From Bolinopsis microptera (taxonomy: Eukaryota > Ctenophora > Tentaculata > Lobata > Bolinopsidae): a stretch of 64,000 bases of DNA. The notes under the pieces were generated by a model. It searched no databases, was not told where the DNA came from, and was given only the letters and a program-made list of their open reading frames with translations. The translations under genes and the position numbers were made by a program. Location: positions 1,116,001-1,180,000 of the forward strand of contig NC_087083.1 in the NCBI RefSeq assembly GCF_026151205.1, given 5' to 3'. Below, in pieces: positions 1 through 12,770 of this stretch (its first letter is position 1; each line of letters opens with the position of its first letter).

Positions 1-1
1 C

Positions 2-274
2 CCCCGACACAAACTTGACATTTCTAAACACAATTTTGTCGTTAAAGGTACGACTATATGGAACAGTTTGGTTGATAAAATATTCGACAAATGCACTCCT
101 AATGAAAACAATGTCATGGTCCCTGGCTCGAGTAAATTTTCCGACCTTTCCTCCCCCATCTCAATTATCAAGAGCCGTATCAAAAAGCTGTTACTTGAAA
201 CCCAGCAATTGACAACACCTGGGCGTGAAATTGAGTGGCTCCCCCTAAATAGCTGGGGCATTGAACCAGCTTAG
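2..274 (+). mobile_element. 3' end of a non-LTR retrotransposon ORF (fragment)
   Basis: A reading frame is open from the window edge and stops at 272-274. It contains a 'G-T-x-I-W-N-S-L' segment followed by a basic helix-like stretch (KSRIKKLL). This resembles the C-terminal tail of LINE reverse transcriptases, where a 'WNsLP'-type motif lies shortly before the stop. No catalytic motif is present, so the family is uncertain. It could also be the last exon of an unrelated gene entering from the left. Confidence 0.4.
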
Positions 275-1143
275 TTGATCAGCATCCCATCCCTTGCATA
301 CAATTAATTACAAAAGCGCTAATTATACCTGTTTCAAAAGCATCCTGTCTGGAAGTTCCCTGACTGCCGTGTGAATCTTTGGATCTATTTTTGGATCTAT
401 TTTTATATTGATATGATTTTTATATACCTATATATTCATCGCATAATTTCCATGTCCTCCTGAACAAACCTGGCACCATCAAATCTTACCTAGAAACCCC
501 AGAACTCATCAAGCCTAGTCTGAATTCAAAACTAGTTGACCAGCTACGTACAGTTTCCTGGACAACTGGAACCTTTTGGGCCATGCACAAGCCAATAGCA
601 TGTATGGTCCTGCAGTGGGGTCTCCTTGTCCTTGGATCTGTGTTTTGATCCGTCTTTTCTTAAAATTTTCCATTTGTGTCACTTAGACTCACCTATTAAA
701 TGCTAATCGGCACCACTGGTCCTAGTTAGATTTAGCCATGGCACGACTACTCAAATGTAACAGTTAAATAGGTGTGACATACTATTATATTCTTATAATT
801 ATATCATATGAATTGATTGCACTGCTAATAAATAGAATACTTTGTTTTACTAAATACTTTGTTTTACTATAATTATAATAATGAAATTATTTTCACACTG
901 TACCATCCCTAATTCTCCTCGCGATAACGACGCTTAGAATTAGAATTAGCAGAATTAGCAGTTAGCAAACAGTGCAACCTTCTTAAGCTTTAATTTTAGT
1001 ATCTCAAGGTATCAAATCTCAGCAGGGTGGTTTAAAAATAAGCGAATAGGTCGCCTTGTTTTCTCTCAGTGTACAATTTATCAATTTTCACATGGGTGAG
1101 ACAAGGTTAAAAGGTAAATTATAGCTAATCAATTTACTTTCAG
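275..1143. other. No gene seen (upstream sequence or intron of the ephrin-like/sushi gene)
   Basis: AT-rich sequence with no exon that matches the phase-1 modules further right. It is probably an intron or the 5' flank of the gene whose first visible exon begins at 1144. Confidence 0.4.
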
Positions 1144-4100
1144 AATCATGTGCAGAAGGGACGTATCGGGACAGCTCTATGACGATGTGTGATGTATGCA
1201 ACTTAGGGGAGACACCCAACACTGAAAAAGTTGTCTGTGGTAAGAAATCTGTGCAGCTAATACTATTCTTATGTTGATAGTGGCCACGATTTCTAAATGA
1301 TAACTAATTCTGTAATGTCTCAGGAGTCAGGACCTGAGACATTACAGAATTAACACGTGTTAACAGTTAACAAGAGCATAAACCTGAGTCAGACTCAGGT
1401 TTATGCTCTTGTTAAGGTGTCTGTCCTCATCCATCTGTCTGATTGTTGTGGTATTTTAGCTAAGACTGGAGTGTAGAGATACTGAACCTATAATAAAGTT
1501 GTCCATTACCACTATTTGTATTACAGTAGAGCCGAGTAAAATAACTAATGGTTTAAATTATAATTTTCACGGCGAGGGTAATATTTACTGACATAAAACT
1601 AACGTTATTCCCTGCGACTTTTTCTTCTTCTGATGCCTCTTATCCAGTGAAAGTGTAACAGATTAACTCTATAGAAGGCAAAAGTGCACTATATAATACA
1701 TCTTTTTAACCCCACGAAATGTCTCTAATGTACACAAAAGCATCATTTTCACATGGGTGGGACTACGTTAAGGCGTATCAGAGTTTATCACTTTATTTTC
1801 AGAATCATGTGCAGAAGGGATGTATCGGGACAGCTCTATGACGATGTGTGATGTATGCAACTTAGGGGAGACACCCAACACGGAAAAAGTTGCCTGTGGT
1901 AAGAAATCTTTGTAGCCAATACTACTATTGTCTTTATAATGGCCACGATTTCTAAATTTTAGCTAATTGTTTTAAACACAAGAGCTCGTAGAACGTCAAG
2001 TGGAAATAGTGGGTGTGTTTTATTAACTGTAAGACAAAAGTTGATAGAACAATATAGAGCGATATTCAGCCCTTTAGAAACAGTAGGCCAGTGTCATGAA
2101 GAGTAACAATAGCTGTCTAGTACACAGATCCCACCCTGAACCCCTCTAATATTTAGAACCATGCAAAGAAGGGACATATCGAGACAGCTCAATGACGTTA
2201 TGTGCTACATGTAATGAAGGAAAAGAAGCCAACTCTGACCAGATTGCTTGTGGTAAGATAAGTTACCCTATATTTGTAGCTGATACTGTACTGCTATTTT
2301 GAAAATAACTTTAAAGCTTAAATTACTAACTAGTAGTTCGCTGTGAAATGACATACTTCAGAGCCCTGCGAAGAAGGGAAGTATCGTGACAGTTCTATGA
2401 CATGGTGTGAAGAATGTGAACTGGGATACCAAACCAACACCAGTCAGACCGGTTGTGGTAAGATATATAATCTCATATAATATATCTTAAAGAGATATAA
2501 TAATATTATCTCTTTACTGCAATACACTGCAGAACACCGTCCAATCACTAGTCCGATGATTAGATCATCATACTTATAAAAAGAGTTTAAACTACATCCC
2601 TTTTTTTTTCAGAGCAATGTGAAGAGTGGACATATCGGGACAGATCTATGAGGAGTTGTGGTGGATGTGACGTAGGAAAAACGCCCAATACTGGAAGATT
2701 TGCCTGTGGTAAGAAATTTGTTAAACCGTTTTAACAAATGAATTTCGAATCTAGGATGATCAGAGAAAAACATCCTTGGTAAATGGTAGGTAAGTCGGAA
2801 GCTTAAATAAAATTTAAAATCAAAGCTTATCCTGATTTCTAGATCTTTGTTTTCAGAGCCATGTGAAGAAGGGACGTATCGGGACGGTTCTATGATAAGT
2901 TGTGTTGAATGCGAAGTAGCAGAAGAACCCAATACTGATAAAACTGCTTGTGGTAAGTTCCAATACTGGTAAAGCTGCTCGTGAGAAGATCCAGAGTATA
3001 CAAAATTTTTAAAATATTACAGTTATTTTTGATATGTATTTTAAAATGTTGTAACAATTTATCTACAATTTAAATCAAAAATCAAACTGTTTTTCTCATA
3101 ATTGTAGGATTTTGAGAGCCATTCAAAATTTAGACACGAATAACACCCTGTACCTGCAAACGTAAAACAGTTCCCCCTTTTAATTCTGATGAGTAGTATA
3201 CTAACAAAACACCAATTTCAGTTTCATGCAAGGCAGGGACTTTTAAGGACGGTTCGCTGACTGTTTGTCAGCAGTGTCCCACAAACAGTTACAGTGCTGA
3301 GAGAGCAGGGCTATGCAACACGTGTCCTAAAGGGTCTCATGCTTCTCAAGATCACACTACATGTGGTAACTAGCCTCAATATGATTATTTATACATTACA
3401 GGCCTCCTCATACGAAAAATATTGGAAAAAGAAACTATGAAAATTGGATTGATAATATTGATTTAAGACTGCTTTATAATTATACTTTCACAAGTTGTAA
3501 AAAACCATTCAGTTTCATGCGAGAGTCTACCATCAAGCTGGAAGGAGTTAATAACAGAGACACAGTTCCCCCTCCCACCTGGCGATGAAGTGTCCCTGAA
3601 GTGTAGTCCCGGACACACTCTGACTGGAGACAGCACTGTCACGTGTGTAGAGGGAACAGACTACTCCTTCACGAACACTCCCTCTTGTGAACTAGGTTAG
3701 TAGTTAGTGACTTAAGGTCATGCCCATGTAATTTGTATTATATGACCCGATTTACATATGCAGCAACTTGTTAAAACCGGGCCTTTAACAGGCACATACA
3801 GAATTAAAACCAAGCTCTTTAACGAAAACAAATACCAATGAACCTTACTTATTTCCCTTAACATAGGATAAATAACTTGGGGGGGGGGCCCCTAACTTCC
3901 TATCATTCCAGACATGTGCCAGTCCCTCCCCGACACTGCAAACCTCGAGACGATAACAGATTTCCCGGTGCAGTACGGTGTTGTGATGACAGTAAACTGT
4001 GAGACTGGATACTTTCTATCAGGAGCTGATACCATCACCTGTATTAAAGATAGGATATACAAGTCGCACCAGGATCCTGTTTGTATTGCAAGTCAGTAGT

Positions 4101-7100
4101 TTAGACTTTAGAGAAAGTATGATTCATCTTAATTTAAAGCAGAGTTTAATATCACTCTCAAAACAGTTCAAACACTGACTATTTTCCAAGTATTTTAATT
4201 TACCTCAAAGTATATCCCAGTATTGTAAAAAAAGTTAACCAACAATCAGAGACCTGCACAAAGCTGCCCCTGGAGATAGTACCCCTACAAACAGAAGCAC
4301 AGTTCCCAGTAAGCTACAGCACCGTAATACCAGTGCAGTGTTCAGAGGAGGGGAAACTGAGGGGGGACCTGGTGATCACATGTGAGCAGGATACTAAGTT
4401 CCTCTACCAGGACAAACCTCGTTGTAATGATCTGGGTAGGTGTACTTGTTATAAATTTATCAATAAATTGTCTCTGATCATTTTGTATTACTTGTATCAC
4501 TTTTTCTTTTTTTAACAGATGCATCTTGCCTAAATACCTAAATACCTTTTATGTTCAGGAACTTGTTCGGAGTTACCATTAGATAGTAACCTCTACACAG
4601 GATCCCAGTTCCTTGTAATCACAGGGACAACAGTGGATGTGAATTGTGTGGCTGGGTATTCTTTGACAGGAGACAGAACTATCACTTGTATCCAGGATGC
4701 AGACTATAAGTCAGCTGGCAATTTTCCTATCTGTTCCATTGGTTTGTGGACATTTTTGTACTTACAAATTTTAATATACAAAACTCAATCTATCAGTATG
4801 TTATGTTGTTTATAATAATTAAACATCCACAATTTTAATGATAATTTATAAAGAGACGCTGGAAAAGGGCCCTTTAATAGTCCTTTAAGTTGTGTGAAGA
4901 TTCATAATAAATATCCTACTACTCTTAAGCTTTTTCCCTAATAGAACATGTACATAACGTTTAAACATGTCATATTAAAATCATTTTTATTTGCAGACAA
5001 ATGCACTGGATTGCCAGATGATATCTTCAACATAAAGACAAACACCCCACTACCAGTTGACTACGGAAAAGTAGTGGAGCTGGACTGTATCCAAGGATAT
5101 AGTCTGTCAGGGAGCATTCTTATTACCTGTATTAAGGATAAGAGCTGGAAGTATGAAGATGCTCCTCATTGTACTTTAGGTGAAAAAAGCGAGCTTTATA
5201 TTTAATGATTAATAATGATCAATAAATAACAGTTAATAGCTCGTACAATAAATTATAACATAATCTGCATTACAGAAATGAATTTTGTAGATATCAAACT
5301 GACTAACAGTGCATCGTCTCCCCAGACACGTGTACGGAACTCCCAGCAGCCCTTTCAGACATGACTACAACCAGCAATTTCCCCGTGATAGTAGGAACAG
5401 TGGTGGAAGTGGCCTGTAAACCAGGTCACACTCTAGCCGGGAACAATACCATTACATGTGAAAAGGGAGTGCTCTTTACTGTAGAGCAACGTCCTACTTG
5501 CACAATAGGTTTGTTTATTAGTGATTGGAGATCATATTGTTGGGCATGATCAAGGTTAAAAATAAAAGCAATAGGTATATCATTCAACATTTTAAAGGAT
5601 TCGATGTCTTTAAGGCTTTTATAATTAAATAGGCCATTCAAACAATATATAGTAGTAGTAGTAAATCTTTCAAAGTACGAAATATCTCTTTAAAAGAGCA
5701 TCCTAGGCACCTTATAGATATCAAAACCCATAAAAAAGAAAACAAAAACATCAACCATCTTCTAACTTCTTCCACTGCACTCCTCCCTATCTAAAGCTAA
5801 AAATCTAAGGTCTTCGAAATCAGTCAAATTCTTAAGTCTAATATCAAGATTTCTAATAACATCTAATAAGTTTAAACATGGTCTACCCCGTCTCCCTTCC
5901 ATGAAAATATCAGAATTTATAGCAAATAACATAGAGGTGTATGCTGGTGAGTCTTCCTGTCCTCTTAAGATATGTCCTAACATTCTCCATCGAAACTTAG
6001 AGACTCTCACAGACAAGGGAGTGACATAACAACGAGCATAGAGTGCCTCATTAGAAATAACCCCAGTAGGCCATCTGATGTTGAGGATTCTTCGGAGGTG
6101 TTTGCGATGAGCAATATCAAGTTCATTCAACGAAGCTAGTGGTGCAGCCCAGGAGTTGCAGTTGTAGAGTAGAATAGAGACTACTTGTGCCTCGTAGATT
6201 TTGATCTTCCTTTGGACTGAAATCTTGCTCTTCATCCAAACTTTCTGAAATTTACTAAAGGCAACATTACCAAGGAATATTCGATTCTTGATATCCTTAA
6301 CAGTGCACATCAACGATCCTAAAGTTTTGTTAGAGCGCCACTCTTCATCACCTCTATACACTTTTCCAACTATCACCTTGCGTTTAACAGTGGGTTTAGG
6401 ATCTGATAAATAAAAATGGACAAATTCAGTCTTGGAAGAGTTGATATGAAGGTCCCACTGCTGGAATATATCTTTAGCGATAGGAAGCATTTCTTTGAGT
6501 GGAGCAAGTTCAGTGTTATTAAAGTCAATATCATCAGAGTATCCTGTTTCGAGTGGCATGAATTCTTCTGAGATAGGAGGATTAGGGATTGGATGATTCA
6601 CTGGGTAAGGTGTTGATGATACTTGGGAGAGTACAGATCTGAGGTGAATAAGTGCAGCGGCTTCAACAACAGTAAATAGATTACCTGATAGTGCATCTCC
6701 TTGAAATGCTCCAGTTGTGCTTTGGAACTCAATTGATACAGTATTATTGACTTTTACTTTTAACACTGTGTTTGATAGTAGGTGCCGTACCATCCTAATT
6801 TCATCACTAGTACAGCCAGCATCTTCAAGAACATTGAGTACTGTTTCTCTGCTGATGGTGTCAAAGGCACTTGACATGTCTATACTCATTCTGTGGTAGC
6901 TCCAATGCTTTCTAAGTACCACTGAGGTTAGCATACGTTGAGACCAAATTATATCGCCACAACTTCTACCTCTCTTGTAAGCACTTTGTGTAGGACCGGT
7001 GTACTGATCTAGCTTGCCTTGGATACGTTTTAGGGTAATCATTGACAGTAATTTTCTGGAGCAGTTTGAGAGGGTGAGAGGTCTGATGTTTGCTGCTGGA

Positions 7101-9086
7101 CCAAGTGGTTTCTTAGGCTTTTGGAGTGGAGTAATGTTGCCTTTTCCAATAGATGTTATGGTGGTGTTTGTTTCAAATGCGGTATTTATACAGTCTGCAT
7201 ATTTCTGAAATACACTTCTGTTTGCATACTTAATCAATTCACTTGGGATATTATCAGGCCCAGTGGCTCTACCATTCTTCAAAGCTTTAGCAGCTATCTC
7301 AACTTCAATAGCAGTAATAGGGTCAGCGAGAGGACTAGGTTGATCAAAGAAAGTGTCAATAGGCTCAACTGTATGTTTTGCAGTGAACTTCTCTTCAAAG
7401 TGGTTCTTTAGTGTAGCAGCTTTTCCAGTGTATGTACCTATGAAGTTAGAGTTTTCATCATGCACACTTATGGTTGGAGCACGTTTGATACCTGCTAGTT
7501 GGCGAGTGGCTGCAAAGTATGCTCTAGAACTATCAGTTTCGTTTATCTCTTCAGCAAGAGTGTCTGCATGCTCTTCTTGAAGGAGCTTGATTCTCTTACG
7601 AGTGTCATTTTGAATACGATTGATTTTGGTACGTATAACTGATCTATCTTCAGAGGTGTTGTTCTGATTGAGTAGAGCTTGTAGAACTTTCTTTTCATCA
7701 GACATCTCTCGAATTTCAAGGTCATTACAAAAGTTTTTAGGGCGTTTCCTAGGAAGGTATCCAATACTAACCTCAGCAGCTTTATGTACATTGTGAAACA
7801 AACTATTCATTTCTTCCTCAGGGTTAGGATTAACAGGGCTGTCTGTTAGAATATCATTCAATGTGTTGTTGTAATGCATTTTAGCAGCAGGATTACTGAC
7901 AAGGGTTGTGATATCAAAATGCATTTTAGGTTTCTGTTTGGGGAAGACAAGGTGAGCGTCACTGAAGTTGAAACGTGTAATAACAATTTTGTGATCAGAT
8001 TTAACAAGAGTACCCCCATAACTTCGAGAATTCACTAAAAGTTTCTTCAATCGACTGCTACATAGGACATAGTCAATTTGAGAGTAGTAGGGCAAAGTGC
8101 GATGTGAGTTTTTAGGAGCTGAGTAGTCTTTCATAAAACCAATTCTTGTTGTTATATGACGGACAGGGTGCTGGAAGCTAGTGTTGCAAACAATATATAC
8201 AATCAATATATTGATCATGCCAGTACTGTCATAAACTGTAACCAACTATTTAAAAATTAGATATCTTTTGCTAAATTTTAAATTTTAAGTCATAGAGCAA
8301 TCTTCTCAATTTTAAAATTTTTAAGAATTATATTTTACCCTAACTATGATGTGGTGGCATTTCATACTTAACTAAATTTCAACTTTGAAAGTAAATAGAT
8401 TATTAGTGACAACACAATTATAGTTTAAGACATCCATTCTGCATTGTGTTTCCAATATTAGAATTTATGATATGTATTGATTGAATAATTGGTAATAAAT
8501 TTAACTTTTGTTTTATTAACTTTTGTTTTATTAATCAATTAAATCAAGTGATGCAATTGGCAGAGCACAATAAAATCAAGTGTTGCAATTTGCAGAGCAC
8601 AATACATAGGTATCGGAAATGGTCTATTGATACCAATATTTCTTAACTTTAAACAATCAATTATACACATGATAATTTTCGAAACACATTGTCTTAAGAA
8701 AACAACCATTTTATTTGGTATCAATTAAAGCAGACAAAAATATATTTTATATGTATAGCTAGCATCTACTCCATCATCGGGGCCGGGATGAGGTTGTGCG
8801 AGACTTCTGCTAGAGGGGTATCATGTTTGTTTTCCATCTTCTTTCCTCTGTACCCACGTACAAAAATAAGTTAAGCATAATTTCACCTTCACCACCTCAG
8901 ATTTGTGTACAAGACTGTTGACAGAGAACTATCTCTTCACTGACTCCAGTTTCCCTGTTGTATACGGGACCACGATCTCAGTGTCCTGTGAACCAGGCTA
9001 CTCCGTAATGGGAAGTAAGGAGATCACTTGTAAGAAGGCCATCGTGTTCTCTCACCAGTCCTCTCGTCCCAAATGTGTTGACCCAG
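1144..9086 (+). CDS. Modular extracellular protein: ephrin-receptor-like Cys-rich repeats followed by sushi (CCP) domains; partial at both ends
   Basis: Fourteen exons are visible: 1144-1239, 1803-1898, 2157-2252, 2362-2457, 2613-2708, 2857-2952, 3222-3365, 3513-3695, 3912-4091, 4250-4435, 4559-4741, 4997-5179, 5326-5508 and 8901-9086. Each lies between an AG acceptor and a GT donor, and each starts and ends in phase 1. The first six are exactly 96 bp and encode one repeat of the form E-x-C-x-E-G-x-Y-R-D-x-S-M ending in C-G, like GCC2/GCC3 (ephrin A/B receptor-like) modules. Exon 7 encodes a longer 48-residue version. Exons 8-14 each encode one sushi domain of about 61 residues with four Cys and the usual Gly-Tyr/His and I-T-C positions. 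No signal peptide, membrane segment or stop was found, so both ends are missing. Such proteins are typically secreted or cell-surface adhesion or recognition molecules; the specific role is unknown. Confidence 0.8.
1306..1351. repeat. Perfect hairpin, 19-bp arms, 8-nt loop
   Basis: Arms 1306-1324 and 1333-1351 are exact reverse complements. It lies in the intron between the first two ephrin-like exons, just before a second perfect hairpin. Confidence 0.85.
1367..1415. repeat. Perfect palindrome, 24-bp arms with one central base
   Basis: Positions 1367-1390 and 1392-1415 are exact reverse complements around A1391. It is adjacent to the hairpin at 1306-1351 and has the same GAGTC centre theme. 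Confidence 0.85.
5645..8245 (-). mobile_element. RTE-like LINE, 5'-truncated, long open frame with partial endonuclease and complete reverse transcriptase
   Basis: An 827-codon frame (5762-8245) is uninterrupted. Its N-terminus is the end of an APE-type endonuclease, with an I-D-Y-V-L motif and S-D-H near residue 85. A full reverse transcriptase follows, with D-M-S-S-A-F-D, Q-G-D-A-L-S-G and the catalytic box Y-S-D-D (usually YADD). The C-terminus carries R-W-R-M-L-G-H and G-R-R-G-R-P, typical of RTE-type LINEs. The 3' side ends in a short (AGT)n tract near 5650. The first two thirds of the endonuclease are absent, as expected from 5' truncation. The element is antisense in the intron between sushi exons 5326-5508 and 8901-9086. 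The intact frame suggests a fairly recent insertion. Confidence 0.85.
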
Positions 9087-9543
9087 GTGAGACTCGATTT
9101 ATCATTTGAATAATCGCTTAATTGATCAATTTGTTGATCATGCGAAGTTTTATTCCTAAATTTGTATTCCTTAATTGATTGAGTAGAAATTTTACATGTG
9201 TGATGTGTGCTCTCAACGGAACTATTCATCATTTGATTAATTGCGATACCAGATACGTTTAACGGTTTCTATGACACAATGTAAACAACGAGCAAGCTTC
9301 TAAAACTTTTAGTGTGATGTACTGTTTTGAATGCAAAGATGTTGTCGTTAAACCCTGTGGACTGTATTTTGTACGTTTGTCTTGATACATTGTCGAAAAC
9401 CATATTTTGTTCGTTATATTGATCAACATAATGACTTATAATACCAATTATTTAACATGACTTAACAACAGATATGCTCAATTTGAGTCAATGAAAAATA
9501 TGTAAAATTATCCAAACAATATACACATAATATAACAATTACC

Positions 9544-9792
9544 CACAGGGGGGTCTGAAACCAGGTTTTCAATCAAATGCTGCCATTTGTAGTAAAGCGT
9601 CGCCAACAGTTGCTCTCGTCCAATGAAATCGCTGCATTTTGCAAGATAGTATGCATAATTGAATTATATATATTCATATGCGGAGCTTGGCTTACATAAT
9701 GCAGCGATCTCATTGGACGAGAGCAACTTTTGGCGACGTTTGACTACACATGGCAGCGTTTGATCGAAAACCTGGTTTCAGCTCCCCCTGTG
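9544..9792. mobile_element. Foldback MITE with about 100-bp inverted arms
   Basis: The left arm (from 9544, CACAGGGGGG...) and right arm (ending 9792, ...CCCCCTGTG) are imperfect reverse complements over about 100 bp, separated by an AT-rich centre. TACC flanks both ends (9540-9543 and 9793-9796) and may be a 4-bp target duplication. No coding capacity. Confidence 0.7.
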
Positions 9793-9796
9793 TACC

Positions 9797-10659
9797 CTAT
9801 ATAAAAATTCAATATAAATTCAATGGAAAACTAAATAAAATTTATAAACACCCTTTAAGTAGTATAGGTAAGCCAGTTTAAAGAACTGGCTCCAAATTTA
9901 TATCTAATTCTGCTATTTTTACTGCACTACTACTTTCCAACATGAAACAAATGTTAGTTTGGTATACTTTTAGGGGTAAAACTTGAAATCCATCTAACAG
10001 CTGACAATCCATTTATTATTTGAAAATGTAATAAAACAAAAATGTCGTGCAATTTATTAAATTGCGCTTAATTGACGATGTCAATTCATCGCACATCGGT
10101 GAATTGAAGTTTTAAAGACGTTATTAATTGACGATGTCAATTCATCGCAGCTCGGCGCGGCACAGTAGCGCATTTCGCCGATCTAGCTGTGAGAAGCCTC
10201 GTTAAATGCGCGGCGCGGCACAGTAACATGAGTAACGCATCGCGCTACAAAAAACGTAACTGCCATACTTGGAGGGCTTCGCCGCTTTGACGCGCCGCGC
10301 AAACTAGCATTCTTGCAATTCGCATCGTCGATCGTTGCTCTGCTTCGCAAAGCAACGATTTCGATGGGTTGACACCGTCATGAATCAACAATCACAAATC
10401 AACTGCAGCTGTCATACAATAGTTAACGGGTGATACTTGTAAAATATCTGTTCCATATATTTTCCAACTCGGCGCGCGTCCTGGTTGTAAACCAACAATA
10501 CAATAAACGCAATTTAAGGAGTGTGCGTTCGGTGGAGATATAACATGTGCCTTATATTTATTGATTTGAAATATTACGTCATATCATCAATCATGAACAA
10601 TCATCGTTAAGCTCTGCGAACGCGATCAATAATTGCTCGGCGCGCGCGTTAACAGTTAA
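9797..10659. other. No gene; AT-rich sequence with a SINE-like unit
   Basis: No exon or conserved frame is seen. It contains one copy of the GC-rich dispersed unit annotated at 10130-10250, with a partial second 'AATTGACGATGTCAATTCATCGCA' start at 10070. Confidence 0.5.
10130..10250 (+). repeat. Dispersed SINE-like unit, copy 1
   Basis: It starts TTGACGATGTCAATTC, then holds two similar GC-rich halves, each with GGCRCAGTA-like and GCATCKCGC-like strings. Related copies are at 15601-15722, 47527-47662 and 47973-48095. The GGCNCAGTGG string resembles a tRNA-type A box, but a convincing B box is not visible. Confidence 0.5.
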
Positions 10660-11148
10660 TAGTAGAGGCTCTTACGGGCAAAAAGACGTGTTTTCTGCTA
10701 CGATTTTAGAGACCTAACCGCTAATTGGACACAATAGTATAATGTCTAAGGATCGATAATATGTTAAGAAGTATAAATTTGGCCTTATTAGTCACGTGCT
10801 ATACCAATGCGCGTTTTAAACTTTGACAGTAGCTATTACTCTAAGGCAAATAGAGTAATTATATTCATATTTTGTCAGCAATAAGATCACATTATTTTCT
10901 ATTTAGTGTGAAAATATGAGCTAGAACGGACATAATCTCGAAGAGTTATAGCTGTTTGAAATTTCAAACATGGTTTTTTGGCCTATTTTTTGCCCAAAAA
11001 TCGGTTTTTTGCAATTTTGCCCCCAAAAAGTCAGTCCAATCATCTTAAAACCACTTTTAGTCGATTCTACGGTCAAAAATACGTCTAGTAAGGTGTATCT
11101 GGGGTCCCTAGCGTATCGAGCAGACAATGCCCGTAAGAGCCTCTACTA
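10660..11148. mobile_element. MITE with 21-bp terminal inverted repeats
   Basis: TAGTAGAGGCTCTTACGGGC at the left end and its reverse complement at the right end (to 11148) bound 489 bp without coding capacity. TA may be the target duplication. Confidence 0.65.
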
Positions 11149-11374
11149 TAAATAAAAGAGTATATATATTGTATATATACAATTGTAAATATTTAATATG
11201 CACCAACTTGTAATTGTGTTGTAAATGTAGGTTTATAACTAAAACTTATCAGGACGAGTACTTAATTGAACTCATTGTCAGATTATGATTGGTGATCGTC
11301 GTTATACCGGGTACACTATGACACATTTTAAAAATTAGGTTAAACTCATCGACGGTCTTAAAACTATGCGAATA

Positions 11375-12267
11375 CCTTATCGGACCTTATTTGGACGGAC
11401 ATTACTTGAACGCTGGAGGCCCTAGCGTTCATCTTAATGTCCGTTCAAATAAAGTCCGTTCAATTAATGTCCGTCCAAGTTAAAGTCCGTTGAAATTTTT
11501 TCAAAACTTTTTCCATTTCGAACTTTTTGTCCAGAATATGACAACTATGATAACTTTATTGTGACGTAAGTTAACGACGGAAAGGTTCTCCTTGGTCTGC
11601 CGGAGGCACAGAAAACTCTACTAGTATATGATGTTTTCAAGGGTCACTTGGCGGAAAAAGTCAACAAAATTATGGCACTCAACAACATAGTTCATGAGCT
11701 AGTCCCCGCCAACATGATAAACTTGTTCCAGCCTCTAGATATTACGGTAAATCGTGTTGCCAAGGACATTGTCCGACGTTGTTATAGTTCATATTACTGA
11801 GGGGAGGTAATGAAACAGTGCTAGGAAAGCTCTACGTGATGTTAAGGTTAAAACCTAAAGTTGTCTAAGATAAAACCACTTCACGCCGAATGGCTTGTAA
11901 AAGTTAACACTGAAATGCAGGACCGGGGCAGTTTGATAAAAAAAGGTTTCCATAAAGCTAGAAATCACTGATGCTTGTTTAAGCATGGACTATTTCATAC
12001 ACGAAAACCCATTTGATGAACATGATATGTGATATTAGATACTGATCATGTACACATATTTAAAATTTTTACTGCTTAATGACTGCTTTTCTTACTTACT
12101 GTAAAAAAAATGGATTTCAAAATCATTTTCTGAAATTATAAAAACCTCAAAAAATTGAAAAAAATTCGGCTTTTTGATGGTTTTGAATGCCTTCGAGCGT
12201 TCATATTAATGTCCGTTCATAATTACGTCCGTTCATGTAATGTCCGTCCAAATAAGGTCCGATAAGG
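11375..12267. mobile_element. pogo/Tigger-like DNA transposon, degenerate, TA target duplication
   Basis: Terminal inverted repeats of about 40 bp (CCTTATCGGACCTTATTTGG...) are flanked by TA at 11373-11374 and 12268-12269. Subterminal TGTCCGTTCA-type strings repeat several times at each end. The interior (about 11590-11790, + strand) still translates to a piece of a DDE transposase, with D-V-F-K-G-H followed by L-F-Q-P-L-D. A later piece (about 11860-11980) reads K-I-K-P-L-H-A-E-W and resembles the conserved C-terminal part of the same family. Stops and frameshifts show it is inactive. A shorter relative is at 17808-18768. Confidence 0.75.
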
Positions 12268-12399
12268 TATAACGTGTTAAATTATTCTATCGCTAACTAT
12301 GTATACATAGTACATGTATCTAATGCTTAGTTTATTTACCTTGATGTCAGAAGCTCCATTTTAACCCCGTTAAGCGTACTTTAATAGTCTCGAATATAT

Positions 12400-12700
12400 A
12401 AGTATGTGACCTAAGAGTCACCAGTCAGGAACGGTCCTGTACTATAATTATCATTGACAGTGCTATAACTGAAGAGTCCTTGTTGCTCCCAGCATATAAT
12501 CGTGGTGTAGTGGTTGGGTGTCACTATATTAGTGTACGATCCCGGACCCTGGTGAGACCTGAAGGAGGATATGGTCGAGGTAAGTGCTAGCCCGGTTCTC
12601 CTGGCTAACCAGGCATGATCATGTTTCGAGAGCAGTAGGCATGCTCTCGTGGAGCCTAAAATAAGTATCCTGACATACGTTTTATTGAGCGCATAATGGT
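12400..12700 (+). repeat. Possible tRNA-derived SINE
   Basis: Positions about 12500-12555 contain GTGGTGTAGTGGTTGG, a good A-box-like string, followed 25 bp later by ACGATCCCGG, a poor B-box-like string. A tail string (GTTCAACTGAGCGTTG, 12722-12737) recurs at about 16271. The call is weak because no second full copy was aligned. Confidence 0.3.
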
Positions 12701-12770
12701 CCATCATTGTAGATTATTAACGTTCAACTGAGCGTTGTGTCTTACAGTAACGTTGGTAACTAGTAGTGTA

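Noticed and set aside
12499-12556. tRNA gene
   Set aside because: An A-box-like string is present but no cloverleaf or good B box could be drawn; kept only as a weak SINE candidate.
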